A stretch of 64,000 nucleotides of DNA from Chloroflexota bacterium (GTDB lineage Bacteria; Chloroflexota; Anaerolineae; J036; Brachytrichaceae), in NCBI GenBank assembly GCA_023382055.1, contig JAMCQN010000147.1:1-64000 (forward strand). The letters are read 5' to 3'. Every line of letters starts with the position of its first letter. Within the stretch, counting starts at the first letter, position 1. Made by a program: the position numbers and the translations under genes. Under the pieces are notes generated by a model. The model was not told where the DNA came from and did no database searches. It was given only the letters and a program-made list of their open reading frames with translations. This document shows, in pieces, positions 8,582-17,289 of this stretch.

Positions 8582-8950
8582 ATGAATCCAGAGGAGTTCG
8601 ACAGGCTGGTTGATGAGGCGTGGGACGGCTTGCCGGAAGAGTTTCGCGCCCGGCTGAGCAACGTTGAGATCGTGATTGACGAGTGGCCTGATGCCGAGAC
8701 CTTGCGGCAGGCGCGCATTCGCCACCCCGCCGAACTGCTGGGTTTTTACCACGGTATACCGCTGACCGAGCGAGGCAGCGGTTACCAGATGGTTGCTCCC
8801 GACAAGATCAGCCTGTACCGCCGGCCCATCATGATGCACTGTCATACGGTTGACGAGCTGCGCGCGGAGATCGCACACGTACTCCGGCACGAGATCGCGC
8901 ACCATTTCGGCATCAGCGATGAGCGCCTGCGCGATATCGGCGCATATTGA
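8582..8950 (+). CDS. small zinc metallopeptidase (zincin_1 family)
   Basis: Small cytosolic protein of 122 residues belonging by motif to the PF06262 metallopeptidase-like family: HEIAH at 103-107 followed by HFGISDERL, where Asp113 would complete the metal site (HExxHxxGxxD). The N-terminal helix is acidic (MNPEEFDRLVDEAWDGLPEEF), as usual in the family. The biological substrate is not known. A TAAAAT hexamer ends 8 nt before the ATG, so the gene may have its own leaderless promoter although it lies 18 nt downstream of dhaM. Confidence 0.85.
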   Translation: MNPEEFDRLVDEAWDGLPEEFRARLSNVEIVIDEWPDAETLRQARIRHPAELLGFYHGIPLTERGSGYQMVAPDKISLYRRPIMMHCHTVDELRAEIAHVLRHEIAHHFGISDERLRDIGAY

Positions 8951-9022
8951 TGCACATTCAGCCGTATCGTATGGCGCATCATGGTTATGCGTTCGTCATG
9001 TATGATTTGGCCTGGAGGTCGC

Positions 9023-10354
9023 ATGGTAACTGGCATTACTGAACTGTCTGAACACATCGGCGAAACCGTCACTTTGCAGGGCTGGCTTTACGCGCGCACC
9101 GACAAAGGCAAGCTGGTATTCATGCAGGTGCGCGATGGCACTGGCATCGCGCAGTGCGTGGTCTTCAAACGCGATGTCGATGAGCAGACTTTTGAATCGG
9201 CGCTGCGATTGCCGCAGGAATCGTCGCTGATCGTCACCGGCGTCGTGCGCGCCGACCAACGCGCCCCCGGCGTACCCGGCGGGTACGAACTGAGCGTGCA
9301 ATCGCTGCAGATCATTCAGAAGGCCGAGGAGTATCCCATCGGGCCTAAAGAACACGGCGTCGAGTTCCTGATGGATAACCGGCACCTCTGGATACGCTCA
9401 TCGCGGCAGTGGGCGATCCTGCGCATACGCGCAACCGTCATGCGCGCAATTCGCGCCTGGCTGGATCAGCATGGTTATATCGAGGTCAGCACGCCGATCT
9501 TAACGCCATCCGCGGCTGAAGGCACCACCAACCTGTTCGAGGTGGGCTATTTCGACGATAAGGCTTACCTGGCGCAGACCGGCCAACTGTACAACGAAGC
9601 GGATATCTTCGCGTTCAGCAAGGTGTATTGCTTCGGGCCGACTTTCCGCGCGGAGAAAAGCAAGACCCGCCGCCACTTGACCGAGTTCTGGATGGTTGAG
9701 CCGGAAGTCGCCTTTTGCGACCTGGAGCAATTGCTGGAAATAGAGGAGCAGTTCGTCAGCACCATCGTGCAATCCGTGTTGAAGGAAAATGCGAGCGAAT
9801 TAAAACTGCTTGGACGGGATCCGGCGAAACTCGCTCATATTGCGCCGCCCTTCCCACGAATGACATATGACGACGCCGTCGCCAAACTCAAGGAACTGCA
9901 GGCCGCTGCCGATGATCCCGAACAGAAGCAGTTGCTGGACATGACGTGGGGCATGGACTTCGGCGCGCCGCACGAAGCCGCCCTGACGCAACTCCACGAT
10001 AAACCAGTCTTCGTGACCGGTTTCCCTTCGGCGGTGAAGGCTTTCTACATGGAACCTTATCCGGGCCGGGCCGAAGTGTGCAAGAGCGCCGATCTGCTGG
10101 CGCCGGAGGGCTACGGCGAAATCATCGGCGGGAGCGAGCGCATCAGCGATCCAGACTTGCTGTTGAGGCGAATCCACGACCAGGACCTGCCGGAGGCGGC
10201 GTACAAGTGGTACATCGAGCTGCGCAAGTATGGCAGCGTGCCGCATAGTGGCTTTGGCATGGGGGTGGAGCGCACCGTGGCGTGGATCTGCGGGATCGAG
10301 CACGTGCGGGAAGCCAGCCCGTTCCCAAGATTGCTGAACCGGCTGTATCCCTGA
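9023..10354 (+). CDS. asnS: asparaginyl-tRNA synthetase
   Basis: Class IIb aminoacyl-tRNA synthetase of 443 residues that charges tRNA-Asn with asparagine. The N-terminal OB-fold anticodon-binding domain (about 1-105) begins [24 protein letters not shown]. The catalytic domain has [33 protein letters not shown], the motif-2 segment [21 protein letters not shown] and the motif-3 segment [15 protein letters not shown]. The AEGTTNLF and [11 protein letters not shown] wording distinguishes AsnRS from AspRS. The ATG at 9023 has an ideal GGAGG five bases upstream; an earlier ATG at 8981 has none. It is followed by a strong terminator. Confidence 0.95.
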   Translation: MVTGITELSEHIGETVTLQGWLYARTDKGKLVFMQVRDGTGIAQCVVFKRDVDEQTFESALRLPQESSLIVTGVVRADQRAPGVPGGYELSVQSLQIIQKAEEYPIGPKEHGVEFLMDNRHLWIRSSRQWAILRIRATVMRAIRAWLDQHGYIEVSTPILTPSAAEGTTNLFEVGYFDDKAYLAQTGQLYNEADIFAFSKVYCFGPTFRAEKSKTRRHLTEFWMVEPEVAFCDLEQLLEIEEQFVSTIVQSVLKENASELKLLGRDPAKLAHIAPPFPRMTYDDAVAKLKELQAAADDPEQKQLLDMTWGMDFGAPHEAALTQLHDKPVFVTGFPSAVKAFYMEPYPGRAEVCKSADLLAPEGYGEIIGGSERISDPDLLLRRIHDQDLPEAAYKWYIELRKYGSVPHSGFGMGVERTVAWICGIEHVREASPFPRLLNRLYP

Positions 10355-10360
10355 GTTAAC

Positions 10361-10398
10361 AAGAAGCCCGATCGATTCTCGATCGGGCTTCTTGTTTT
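10361..10398 (+). terminator. intrinsic terminator of asnS
   Basis: Fifteen-base-pair perfect stem (AAGAAGCCCGATCGA, loop TTC, and its complement) followed by GTTTT, beginning 6 nt after the asnS stop codon. Confidence 0.9.
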
Positions 10399-10437
10399 AA
10401 TATGCAAGCCTCGGTGACAAGTGGTGCAGCCTGTCAG

Positions 10438-10510
10438 CGCCCCCGGCGAGACTCGAACTCACAACCTTAGCATTAGAAGTGCTCCGCTCTGTCCATTGAG
10501 CTACGGGGGC
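10438..10510 (-). tRNA. tRNA-Arg (anticodon UCU)
   Basis: A 73-nt cloverleaf: acceptor stem GCCCCCG/CGGGGGC with discriminator G, D stem GCTC/GAGC, anticodon loop CTTCTAA (anticodon TCT, reading AGA), and T arm GTGAG-TTCGAGT-CTCGC. The first anticodon-stem pair is a G-A mismatch in this reading. CCA is not encoded. Confidence 0.93.
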
Positions 10511-10556
10511 TATTTTGCTCGTGAATAACGACCTTTACGGCGTATTCAGGCCAATA

Positions 10557-10976
10557 TTACGCGTCGAAAATCGGTCGGATTCCATTATACACAGAGCGCC
10601 CGCTCAACTGCGACAGCACCTCGGCCGGTTTGCGTTTCATCCGCACAGCCAGGTCGAGCGCGGTAAGCGGCTGGTTATTGTTCAGCAGGAAAATGCGAAA
10701 TGCCGCCTCAAATACCGGCGTGCGTTGCGTCACAAAGTTCGGGTCGGCGGCGTTCTGCGTGCGGATAATGTGAAGCACCTGGTCGAAGCGCTGTACTTCG
10801 CCGGTTTGTTCGTCGACATAGTCGTACATCTCCGTTTGCCCCGGCGCCCCCACCTGCTCCTGCTGTTCCGCTGTCAGGCATTTGTGGATGAGTACCCGCA
10901 CGTCCTGGCCGTTCTCCTCAAACCACGCATAGTCGATGTGAAACCTGGTATTTTCTGTTGGTCGGAAGAACTTCAT
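10557..10976 (-). CDS. uncharacterised 139-residue protein
   Basis: Not recognised. It is soluble, acidic in the middle, without signal peptide or membrane segment. The first half (MKFFRPTENTRFHIDYAWFE, then DVRVLIHKCL) looks like a beta-rich module. The second half, from about residue 83, is helical with a shape suggesting a small winged-helix or HTH fold (TPVFEAAFRIFLLNNNQPLT, then LDLAVRMKRKPAEVLSQLSG). Codon use and length suggest a real gene. It lies alone between tRNA-Arg and the anchored repeat protein, both also on the minus strand. A DNA-binding role is possible from the helical part, but there is no direct evidence. Confidence 0.7.
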   Translation of the reverse strand: MKFFRPTENTRFHIDYAWFEENGQDVRVLIHKCLTAEQQEQVGAPGQTEMYDYVDEQTGEVQRFDQVLHIIRTQNAADPNFVTQRTPVFEAAFRIFLLNNNQPLTALDLAVRMKRKPAEVLSQLSGRSVYNGIRPIFDA

Positions 10977-11116
10977 TTAGTCTCGCTCAATGTTCGGTTT
11001 TGCCGTCCAGTCCTTGCTGATACGGAACTAATTCTCTGACCGCGCTGGGATCGCTCTCTCAGCGCCGGCATTCTATCTGCTGAACAGCCTGCTGATTTTA
11101 CAGCATCCCGGCCGCG

Positions 11117-11677
11117 CTACCTGCGCCTGCGGGCCATGAGCAGGTTGGTCGCTACAAAGACCACGCTGAGCACCGCGCCTGCAATCGCGCCCGCGATGAC
11201 TGCGCCGCGTGTATCCAATTGGGGCGATACGTTGCCCTCGACATTTCTCGCAATCAGGATCGCCACCGTTGAGTCGCGCAACGCGACGCTGTTAGCCACA
11301 ACGATGCCAAGCGCAGACGACTTCACTTCGTTAACCTGATCGGCAACGAGCACCTGCGCAGCAGACTGGTCCATCCGGGTCTCGCCGGCGGCGACAACCG
11401 CAACCGACTGGCTGCCGGCGTTGAGATTCACGTTGGTCGCCTGGGTATAGACCAGAGCGCTGGAAGTCGCAGCGAGGTTGGTGACGGTGGCCTGTACCAT
11501 GGCGGACTGGCGGGCGGTCATGTCCGTCGCCGTCACATTCGTGGCCGCGCTTTGCTCGATGACAAGCGTCTCTCCATGCAGTTCGCGAACGCTGGAACGT
11601 TTGACATCGGCATGTTTCGTGAAGATGTCGCGCGCGCTGCTATCCGAGATATTGGTCGTTTCGGTTGGCTCGTTCAT
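11117..11677 (-). CDS. tail-anchored beta-solenoid-like protein of unknown function
   Basis: Protein of 186 residues. Residues 20-150 consist of short degenerate repeats rich in Val, Ala, Thr and Ser (for example VQATVTNLAATSSALVYTQA), a pattern of stacked short beta-strands as in solenoid or bactofilin-like folds. Residues 157-180 form one membrane segment (GAVIAGAIAGAVLSVVFVA) followed by RRRR, so it is probably C-terminally anchored with the repeat region on the other side of the membrane from the Arg tail. There is no signal peptide and no catalytic motif. A TATAAT element ends six bases before the ATG, so the mRNA is probably leaderless. Confidence 0.7.
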   Translation of the reverse strand: MNEPTETTNISDSSARDIFTKHADVKRSSVRELHGETLVIEQSAATNVTATDMTARQSAMVQATVTNLAATSSALVYTQATNVNLNAGSQSVAVVAAGETRMDQSAAQVLVADQVNEVKSSALGIVVANSVALRDSTVAILIARNVEGNVSPQLDTRGAVIAGAIAGAVLSVVFVATNLLMARRRR

Positions 11678-11683
11678 AAGTCT

Positions 11684-11689
11684 ATTATA
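11684..11689 (-). promoter_or_regulatory. -10 element of a leaderless transcript
   Basis: TATAAT on the minus strand, six bases (AGACTT) before the ATG of the tail-anchored protein. There is no Shine-Dalgarno. The element overlaps the last codons of holA. The TATAAT-N6-ATG spacing recurs at the icd and radical SAM genes. Confidence 0.5.
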
Positions 11690-12713
11690 GAGTTATATGA
11701 GCGCCGCAAATCATCGCCACCAGGGTATCCAGCGCGGTGGTTTCGTCCATGCGGCCGGTTTTTATAGCCAGGTCCGCATCGAGGATGGCGCAGTGCGCGC
11801 GCACAAGCTCCGGCATGTTGAAACGCCTCATCTGTTGTACGAGCTTCTTCGCCACAAACGGATGCACACTGAGCGCCTGGGCCAGTTGTTCCGGCGAGAG
11901 GGATTCATGTTCCTTTGCCGATATCAGCAGGCGGGTCTGGCGTGCGAGCATGGTCATCACGACCAGCGGCGATTCACCGCGCTGCAAGATACCGCGCATG
12001 GTGCGGTAGGCCGTTTTCCCATCCCCCACGCTCACGGCATCGATAAACTTGAACATGTCCGAGACTTCCTCATCGCCAACCAGCAACTCGACGTCGGCCG
12101 GTTCGATGCGCCGTCCATTGGCATATGCGGCCAGCTTCTCCAGTTCGTTATCCAGTTTACGCAGGTAGAGCCGGCTGTCTTCGGCCTGATGGTCGCGGTC
12201 ATATCTGTCGCCCCGGTTTATCTTCATCGAGAGTAGCTGAGCCGCAGGAGCGGCAATTTCAGCCCTTTTTGCGGCGGCTCTTTCGATAATCCACTTGACA
12301 GGATCGGGCGGCAGTTGGAACTGCTTCACACGGCCGTGAGTTGGTTGCTCCCCGGCAAGTCCGATCAGCGGATGCGACTCCGATATCGCGGCATCTTCCA
12401 GGAACACCAGGGCCGTGGTCTCGGGCAGGTCGGGCAGATACGCAATCAGACGCGCGACCGGATCATCGGCATCCCTGCCCGATTTGCGTTTGGATGCGCC
12501 CGACTTGCTCAACCAGTTGCGCACGATCACCAGGCGGCGATCCGCCAGGAACGACACGGTATCGCAAGCCGCCTCGATCTCCTTCAGCGTCGCACCGGCA
12601 TCGAGCGTGGTGATATTCAGGGAGGCGACTTCGGCGTCGCCGACCATCGCCTTCATCTTCGCAAGTTCCTCATCTCTTGCCAGGTCATTTGGTCCGTACA
12701 GTAAATGCCACAT
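11685..12713 (-). CDS. holA: DNA polymerase III subunit delta
   Basis: Clamp-loader delta subunit, 342 residues, which opens the beta sliding clamp. The N-terminus (MWHLLYGPNDLARDEELAKM) and the segment FLADRRLVIVRNWLS match the AAA+-like domain I of HolA, which lacks functional Walker motifs. The C-terminal collar region includes DMFKFIDAVSVGDGKTAYR and HPFVAKKLVQQMRRF, characteristic of the family. It is monocistronic or loosely linked with the downstream small genes; no obvious Shine-Dalgarno is seen in front of the ATG. Confidence 0.9.
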   Translation of the reverse strand: MWHLLYGPNDLARDEELAKMKAMVGDAEVASLNITTLDAGATLKEIEAACDTVSFLADRRLVIVRNWLSKSGASKRKSGRDADDPVARLIAYLPDLPETTALVFLEDAAISESHPLIGLAGEQPTHGRVKQFQLPPDPVKWIIERAAAKRAEIAAPAAQLLSMKINRGDRYDRDHQAEDSRLYLRKLDNELEKLAAYANGRRIEPADVELLVGDEEVSDMFKFIDAVSVGDGKTAYRTMRGILQRGESPLVVMTMLARQTRLLISAKEHESLSPEQLAQALSVHPFVAKKLVQQMRRFNMPELVRAHCAILDADLAIKTGRMDETTALDTLVAMICGAHITL

Positions 12714-12783
12714 ATAAACGAGTTGATGGAGTCACCAGGATAGTCCTGATCCATCAGGCACTCAGGATTGTACGGCAGTGCGG

Positions 12784-13764
12784 TCATGCCAGGTCCTGCG
12801 CTACCAGCCAGTCATACGCCCGCTGCGCCGCCTGCCGGTATGGACGCGCGACAAGACCGAGTTCAGCGCGCGCCTTGCTGGAATCGAACCACATCGTTTC
12901 CGCAGACAAACGCATCTGGTCGCCATTTGCGGGGGTGGATATACCGAGACGCCGCATCAGGTCGATCAACCGCGCAATGGCGTGCGTCGCGCCGCGAGAC
13001 ATGGCAATGCGCGCCGGACGGCGGCCGACAATCTGCGCAGTCTGAGCGATCAGATTGCGATGCCATAAATTTTCGCCGCCCAGGATGTAGCGCTCGCCGC
13101 GCCGGCCTTTTTCCGCAGCGGCTATCTGCCCCGCGCAGACATCGGCTACATCGATGACGCACATTCCGCCGGGCGGGTAGACGGGTATGCCGATGCGCTT
13201 CTCCTCAATGAGAAGGCTCCCGCCTATCAGATTGACGTCGCGCGGGCCAACGACAACCGCGGGGTTGACAATGACGGCATCCAATCCATCGGCCACAAAC
13301 TGCAGCACGATCTGTTCAGCCAGGGCTTTACTGTAGCCGTAGTGAAACCGATCAGGCGGGAGATTGTAAACGGATGTCTCGTTGGCAGAATGACCAAACG
13401 GCGGTACGCCGAGCGCAGCGACACTGCTGGTGAAAACGACGCGCCGCACGCCGCAGGCTGCGGCGGCTCTGAGCACATTGCGCGTGCCATCGACATTGAC
13501 GCGATATAGCTGTTCCAGGCTACTGCGCCAGTAATCTGCCACCGCGGCTGCATGAAATACGATCTCCACGCCGCGCATCGCGGCAACCAGCGAGTCACAG
13601 TCGGTTACATCGCCGATGACCGGTTCATACGACAAACCATCCAACGCGCGCAGGGAGGAAGTCGCTCTACGCAGCGCGCGGGCGCGCCAGCCATGTTGCG
13701 TCACCGCTTCGACAAGATTGGCGCCGACACATCCCGTCGCGCCTGTAATGAGCACAGTCGGCAT
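12784..13764 (-). CDS. NAD-dependent epimerase/dehydratase (extended SDR)
   Basis: Extended short-chain dehydrogenase of 326 residues. The Rossmann motif is GATGCVGANL (residues 8-17), and the active-site pair is YGYSKALAE (YxxxK), with Ser in FTSSVAALG. The arrangement resembles dihydroflavonol-4-reductase-like proteins and the HpnA-type sugar epimerases. No hopanoid genes are adjacent, so the substrate cannot be assigned. GGAAGGA lies just upstream of the ATG. It is divergent from uppP. Confidence 0.85.
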   Translation of the reverse strand: MPTVLITGATGCVGANLVEAVTQHGWRARALRRATSSLRALDGLSYEPVIGDVTDCDSLVAAMRGVEIVFHAAAVADYWRSSLEQLYRVNVDGTRNVLRAAAACGVRRVVFTSSVAALGVPPFGHSANETSVYNLPPDRFHYGYSKALAEQIVLQFVADGLDAVIVNPAVVVGPRDVNLIGGSLLIEEKRIGIPVYPPGGMCVIDVADVCAGQIAAAEKGRRGERYILGGENLWHRNLIAQTAQIVGRRPARIAMSRGATHAIARLIDLMRRLGISTPANGDQMRLSAETMWFDSSKARAELGLVARPYRQAAQRAYDWLVAQDLA

Positions 13765-13844
13765 AGAATCCTTCCAGTAGTTGACGATTTACCGATTCAG
13801 CTTATTCTAGAGTGCAATCTTTTGCGTGGAATTAACAACATATT

Positions 13845-14675
13845 ATGGACTTGACACTGGTACTTAAAGCAATTGTGATGGGCATCATCGAAGGGTTGAC
13901 CGAGTTCCTGCCTATATCTTCGACAGGGCACTTGATCATCGCCGGGGGGCTATTGCAGTTCGATGCGAGCATCGGCGGCAAAGCAATCGCCGACACGTTC
14001 GAGATATTCATCCAATTGGGCGCGATATTGGCGGTGGTGGTCTATTTCATCCGCGACCTCCTCAGCCTGGTTCGGCGGGCGCCGCACGATCGCAGCGCAC
14101 AGCGTTTGCTGATCGGCGTCGCCATCGCGTTCATCCCCGCAGCAGTCATCGGCCTTCTGCTGGACAAATACATAGAGCAATACCTGTTCAGCGCATTCAC
14201 AGTCGGCATCGCTCTCGTCGCCGGCGGGCTCATCATTTTATATGTAGAGCAGCAGATGGCGCGACGGGAGACGCCGGCGGATACGGTGGAGAAGGTGACT
14301 TATAAGCAAAGCCTGGGCGTCGGCATTGCGCAGATTGCATCGCTGTTTCCCGGTATGTCGCGCTCAGCATCGACGATTATCGGGGGAATGCTGGCTGGGC
14401 TCGATCGGCCCACCGCGTTACGGTTTTCCTTCTACCTCTCAATACCGACGATGGTCGCAGCCACGCTGTACAAACTGGTCAAAGAACTCGGCAATATACA
14501 CGGTAACCAGGCAGTTGCTTTCTTCGTCGGCCTGGTCGTGTCATTTCTGGTGGCCCTGGTGGTCATCAAATGGTTTCTGGGTTATGTCGCCAGGCATGAC
14601 CTGAGGCCATTTGCCTGGTATCGTCTTGCGTTGGGCGCGGTGATGATTGCCCTTTATATACCACTGCCTCGTTAG
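13845..14675 (+). CDS. uppP: undecaprenyl-diphosphate phosphatase
   Basis: Integral membrane phosphatase of 276 residues (UppP/BacA) that recycles undecaprenyl diphosphate to the monophosphate carrier for cell-wall synthesis and can raise bacitracin tolerance. The two signature motifs are visible: GIIEGLTEFLPISSTGHL near the N-terminus, with the catalytic Glu, and GMSRSASTI at about residue 170. Some eight hydrophobic segments fill the rest. The ATG lacks a clear Shine-Dalgarno. The gene ends six bases before the promoter of the respiratory operon. Confidence 0.94.
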   Translation: MDLTLVLKAIVMGIIEGLTEFLPISSTGHLIIAGGLLQFDASIGGKAIADTFEIFIQLGAILAVVVYFIRDLLSLVRRAPHDRSAQRLLIGVAIAFIPAAVIGLLLDKYIEQYLFSAFTVGIALVAGGLIILYVEQQMARRETPADTVEKVTYKQSLGVGIAQIASLFPGMSRSASTIIGGMLAGLDRPTALRFSFYLSIPTMVAATLYKLVKELGNIHGNQAVAFFVGLVVSFLVALVVIKWFLGYVARHDLRPFAWYRLALGAVMIALYIPLPR

Positions 14676-14680
14676 GTTGA

Positions 14681-14709
14681 TTGACACTGCATAGTGCTTG
14701 TGATATATT
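14681..14709 (+). promoter_or_regulatory. strong sigma70-type promoter of the bc-complex operon
   Basis: TTGACA (14681-14686), 17-bp spacer, TATATT (14704-14709). It is followed by a leader of about 160 nt without recognised structure before the Rieske gene at 14879. Confidence 0.75.
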
Positions 14710-14878
14710 GCGCAACCGCTGAATAAACGCAATAGACGACCCTGATTACCCGGATGTCGCTCTATTGTGATCGTTTCACGTCTCGAGCACGATCGTGTGA
14801 TAATGGGTCGAGTTAATGTGTAGAAATTGTTTTATGTGCATGACCTGCATTATTGAACAACAGGATTAAGGAGTTAAG

Positions 14879-15502
14879 ATGGCTGAAACTACAGCACCTC
14901 CCCCGGCGGCGCCAGCGCCAAAACCAGCGGCTCCAGCCGCGAAACAGCCCGCCGCCAAGACAGCGCGTCCACCTGCGCCGCCAGCAGCAACAGGCGTCAC
15001 TCGCAGAGAGTTTCTCTATTATGTCTGGGGTGCTTCCATGGCGCTTTTCCTGGCCGAAACAACAGGAATATCGGTTTTATTTGCGCTGCCCCGTTTCCGT
15101 GAAGGCGAGTTTGGAGGGAAAATAACGGTGAACGCCTCGGACTTCCCCAAGGTAAACGATCCGCCGGTTGCCAACAATCAAGGCAAATTCTGGATGGTTA
15201 CCACCGATAAGGGCGTTCTGGCTCTCTATAAGGTGTGCACGCACCTGGGCTGCATTTACGCCTGGGATAACCTGGCTGACCGCTTTGCCTGCCCCTGTCA
15301 CGGTTCGCAATTCCAGGAAGATGGCGCCTATATCGCCGGTCCTGCGCCGCGCAGCCTCGATAAGTTCGCTCAGGAAGCGTACAACCAGGCTGGCAAACTG
15401 GTCGCAAATTCAGATGACGGCAGTCCGATGCCACTGCCATCGGACGCCGTCATTGTCAAGGTCAACACCGGCAAGAAGATACTGGGTAAGTCACACTTCT
15501 AG
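14879..15502 (+). CDS. Rieske [2Fe-2S] protein of a quinol-cytochrome c oxidoreductase
   Basis: Rieske subunit of 207 residues that takes electrons from quinol at the Qo site and passes them to cytochrome c. An Ala/Pro-rich N-terminus (1-40) precedes a twin-arginine motif TRREFLYY and one membrane anchor (about 45-70), as expected for a Tat-inserted Rieske protein. The cluster-binding loops are CTHLGC (Cys120, His122, Cys125) and CPCHGSQF (Cys138, Cys140, His141); Cys125 and Cys140 would form the usual disulfide. AAGGAG precedes the ATG. It is the first gene of the operon with cytochrome b and cytochrome c. Confidence 0.95.
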   Translation: MAETTAPPPAAPAPKPAAPAAKQPAAKTARPPAPPAATGVTRREFLYYVWGASMALFLAETTGISVLFALPRFREGEFGGKITVNASDFPKVNDPPVANNQGKFWMVTTDKGVLALYKVCTHLGCIYAWDNLADRFACPCHGSQFQEDGAYIAGPAPRSLDKFAQEAYNQAGKLVANSDDGSPMPLPSDAVIVKVNTGKKILGKSHF

Positions 15503-15535
15503 CAGTGTTCAGTCGTTAACTGAGGAGAAGAGTGT

Positions 15536-17221
15536 ATGGCTATTATCGGAAAAAGACTGGTTAAGCAAGTAAAAACGACGGGGGTAAAGGCAACCATCGC
15601 GCAGCGCGCCGATGACGCCTTCACGCGTTTTACAAGCGGGTTGACCTGGGGAGATGTGCGCGGTGTACTGCGCGGCGATCCAGCGCCGCGCCCTAATCCG
15701 CGTGTTAAACCGCACACCGAGGGCTTCTGGTTTCATATCCGCCCGACCTTCTATCACGAAGCAACCACTTCGCTGTATCCTACCTTCCGTTTAGGTTTCC
15801 TCTCGGCGCTGTTCTTCGCTATCGAAATCATTACCGGCGTTTATCTGATGATCTTCTACACGCCATCGCCAGAGCGCGCCTATTCAAGCATGATCGACAT
15901 CATCACCAACGTGCCGTTCGGCATGTTCATGCGCGATCTACATCGACTCGGCGCCGAGGTGATGGTCATCGTTGTCACGCTGCACATGGTGCGCACCTTT
16001 ACGACCGGCTCGTATAAAAAACCGCGCCAGTTCACATGGTTCACAGGCGTAGTGCTGTTGATGGTCACTCTGGGCCTGTCGTTCAGCGGGTACCTGCTGC
16101 CATGGGACCAGTTGGCCTTCTGGGCTGTTACGATCGGCACCAGTATGGCCGACGCCGCACCTGTACTGGGGCCGACCGTCAACCTGCTGTTGCGCGGCGC
16201 GCCGGATATCGGCGCCGGCGGACTTCTGCGCTTTTACCTGCTGCATGTCGTGCTGCTGCCCCTGATCGGCATCATCTTCGTAGCGGTGCATTACTATAAA
16301 GTCGTGCGCTGGGGCCTCAGCCTGCCGCCGGAGATGGAACCAGTGGGTGAAGACAACGCGCGCAAGGTGCCCCCGGAAAAGCGTGTCAACTTCCTCCCCG
16401 ATATCGCCACCAACGAGATCATGTACATCGCGATTGCAGTGGCTATTCTGGCAGTCTCATGCGCCACATGGTACCACGCGCCTCTCGAAACGCACAGCAA
16501 TCCGCTGGTCACACCGAACCACACCGTTGCGCCGTGGTATTTCTACTGGCTGCAGGGTCTGTTGAAAAATACGCATATCATCCCGATCCTGCCCACGGAT
16601 ATCTCGACTGTGGTGGATCGGTTCTTCGCGAATGTACTCGGCCTCACACCGAAGATACTGTGGGGCATCATCATCGGTCCGCTGGTATTCGTGCTGCTTA
16701 TGGTTGTTCCGTACATCGATCCAAATCCAAGCCGCCGCTACGGCCAGCGCAAGATCATGCTGACCCTGGGAGCGCTCTTTGGAGCGCTTATCCTGTATTT
16801 GTCTCTGGCTGGCATCCCAACCGGCGTCCCGGTCACTGGCTTTGGCTATGTCGGCGGTGCGCCGGCTGCCGAAGTGGCGCAGGAGTTCATGCCCGATGAG
16901 GGTGATGGCGCTCTAATGAACATCCCGTTTGACCAGATGGTTGTCGGTGAATACCAGGTATCGCCGGATGCCGGTGTAGCCAATGCGCCGGATCTCAATG
17001 CCGTACTGAAGGAAATCTACTATGATATGCAACGGCGCATGACTTCGGCCGATCCAAACGGCAGAAAGCTGTCGCAGGATGCGGTGGCAAAAGTGCAGAT
17101 TGCTCAGATACAACCGGATTTGAAGGAACTGACAATCTCGATAAGTTACACCGATGACCAGACAGGAACTCCACAACTTTACACCAAGTTCAAGTTCCTG
17201 CATAAGAACGCGGATCACTAA
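15536..17221 (+). CDS. cytochrome b (b6 and subunit IV fused) with C-terminal extension
   Basis: Quinol-oxidising cytochrome b of 561 residues. Heme ligands are His136, His150, His237 and His252; the 14- and 15-residue spacings are those of b6-type proteins. SGYLLPWDQLAFWA lies between them. The subunit-IV-like part starts near 285. The Qo motif, PEWY in most relatives, reads APWY here (332-335). No Cys occurs in the first 160 residues, so the heme ci thioether of b6f is absent. After the last membrane helix (about 407-430) a hydrophilic tail of some 130 residues follows, with no recognised domain. The first 60 residues are also an extension rich in basic residues. The Rieske gene lies 33 nt upstream. 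Confidence 0.93.
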   Translation: MAIIGKRLVKQVKTTGVKATIAQRADDAFTRFTSGLTWGDVRGVLRGDPAPRPNPRVKPHTEGFWFHIRPTFYHEATTSLYPTFRLGFLSALFFAIEIITGVYLMIFYTPSPERAYSSMIDIITNVPFGMFMRDLHRLGAEVMVIVVTLHMVRTFTTGSYKKPRQFTWFTGVVLLMVTLGLSFSGYLLPWDQLAFWAVTIGTSMADAAPVLGPTVNLLLRGAPDIGAGGLLRFYLLHVVLLPLIGIIFVAVHYYKVVRWGLSLPPEMEPVGEDNARKVPPEKRVNFLPDIATNEIMYIAIAVAILAVSCATWYHAPLETHSNPLVTPNHTVAPWYFYWLQGLLKNTHIIPILPTDISTVVDRFFANVLGLTPKILWGIIIGPLVFVLLMVVPYIDPNPSRRYGQRKIMLTLGALFGALILYLSLAGIPTGVPVTGFGYVGGAPAAEVAQEFMPDEGDGALMNIPFDQMVVGEYQVSPDAGVANAPDLNAVLKEIYYDMQRRMTSADPNGRKLSQDAVAKVQIAQIQPDLKELTISISYTDDQTGTPQLYTKFKFLHKNADH

Positions 17222-17289
17222 ATGGAATGATTGAAGTTACGCCCGCCCGTGCATCAAGCGGCCTGAGCGGGCATATTAAGGTACAGTGA

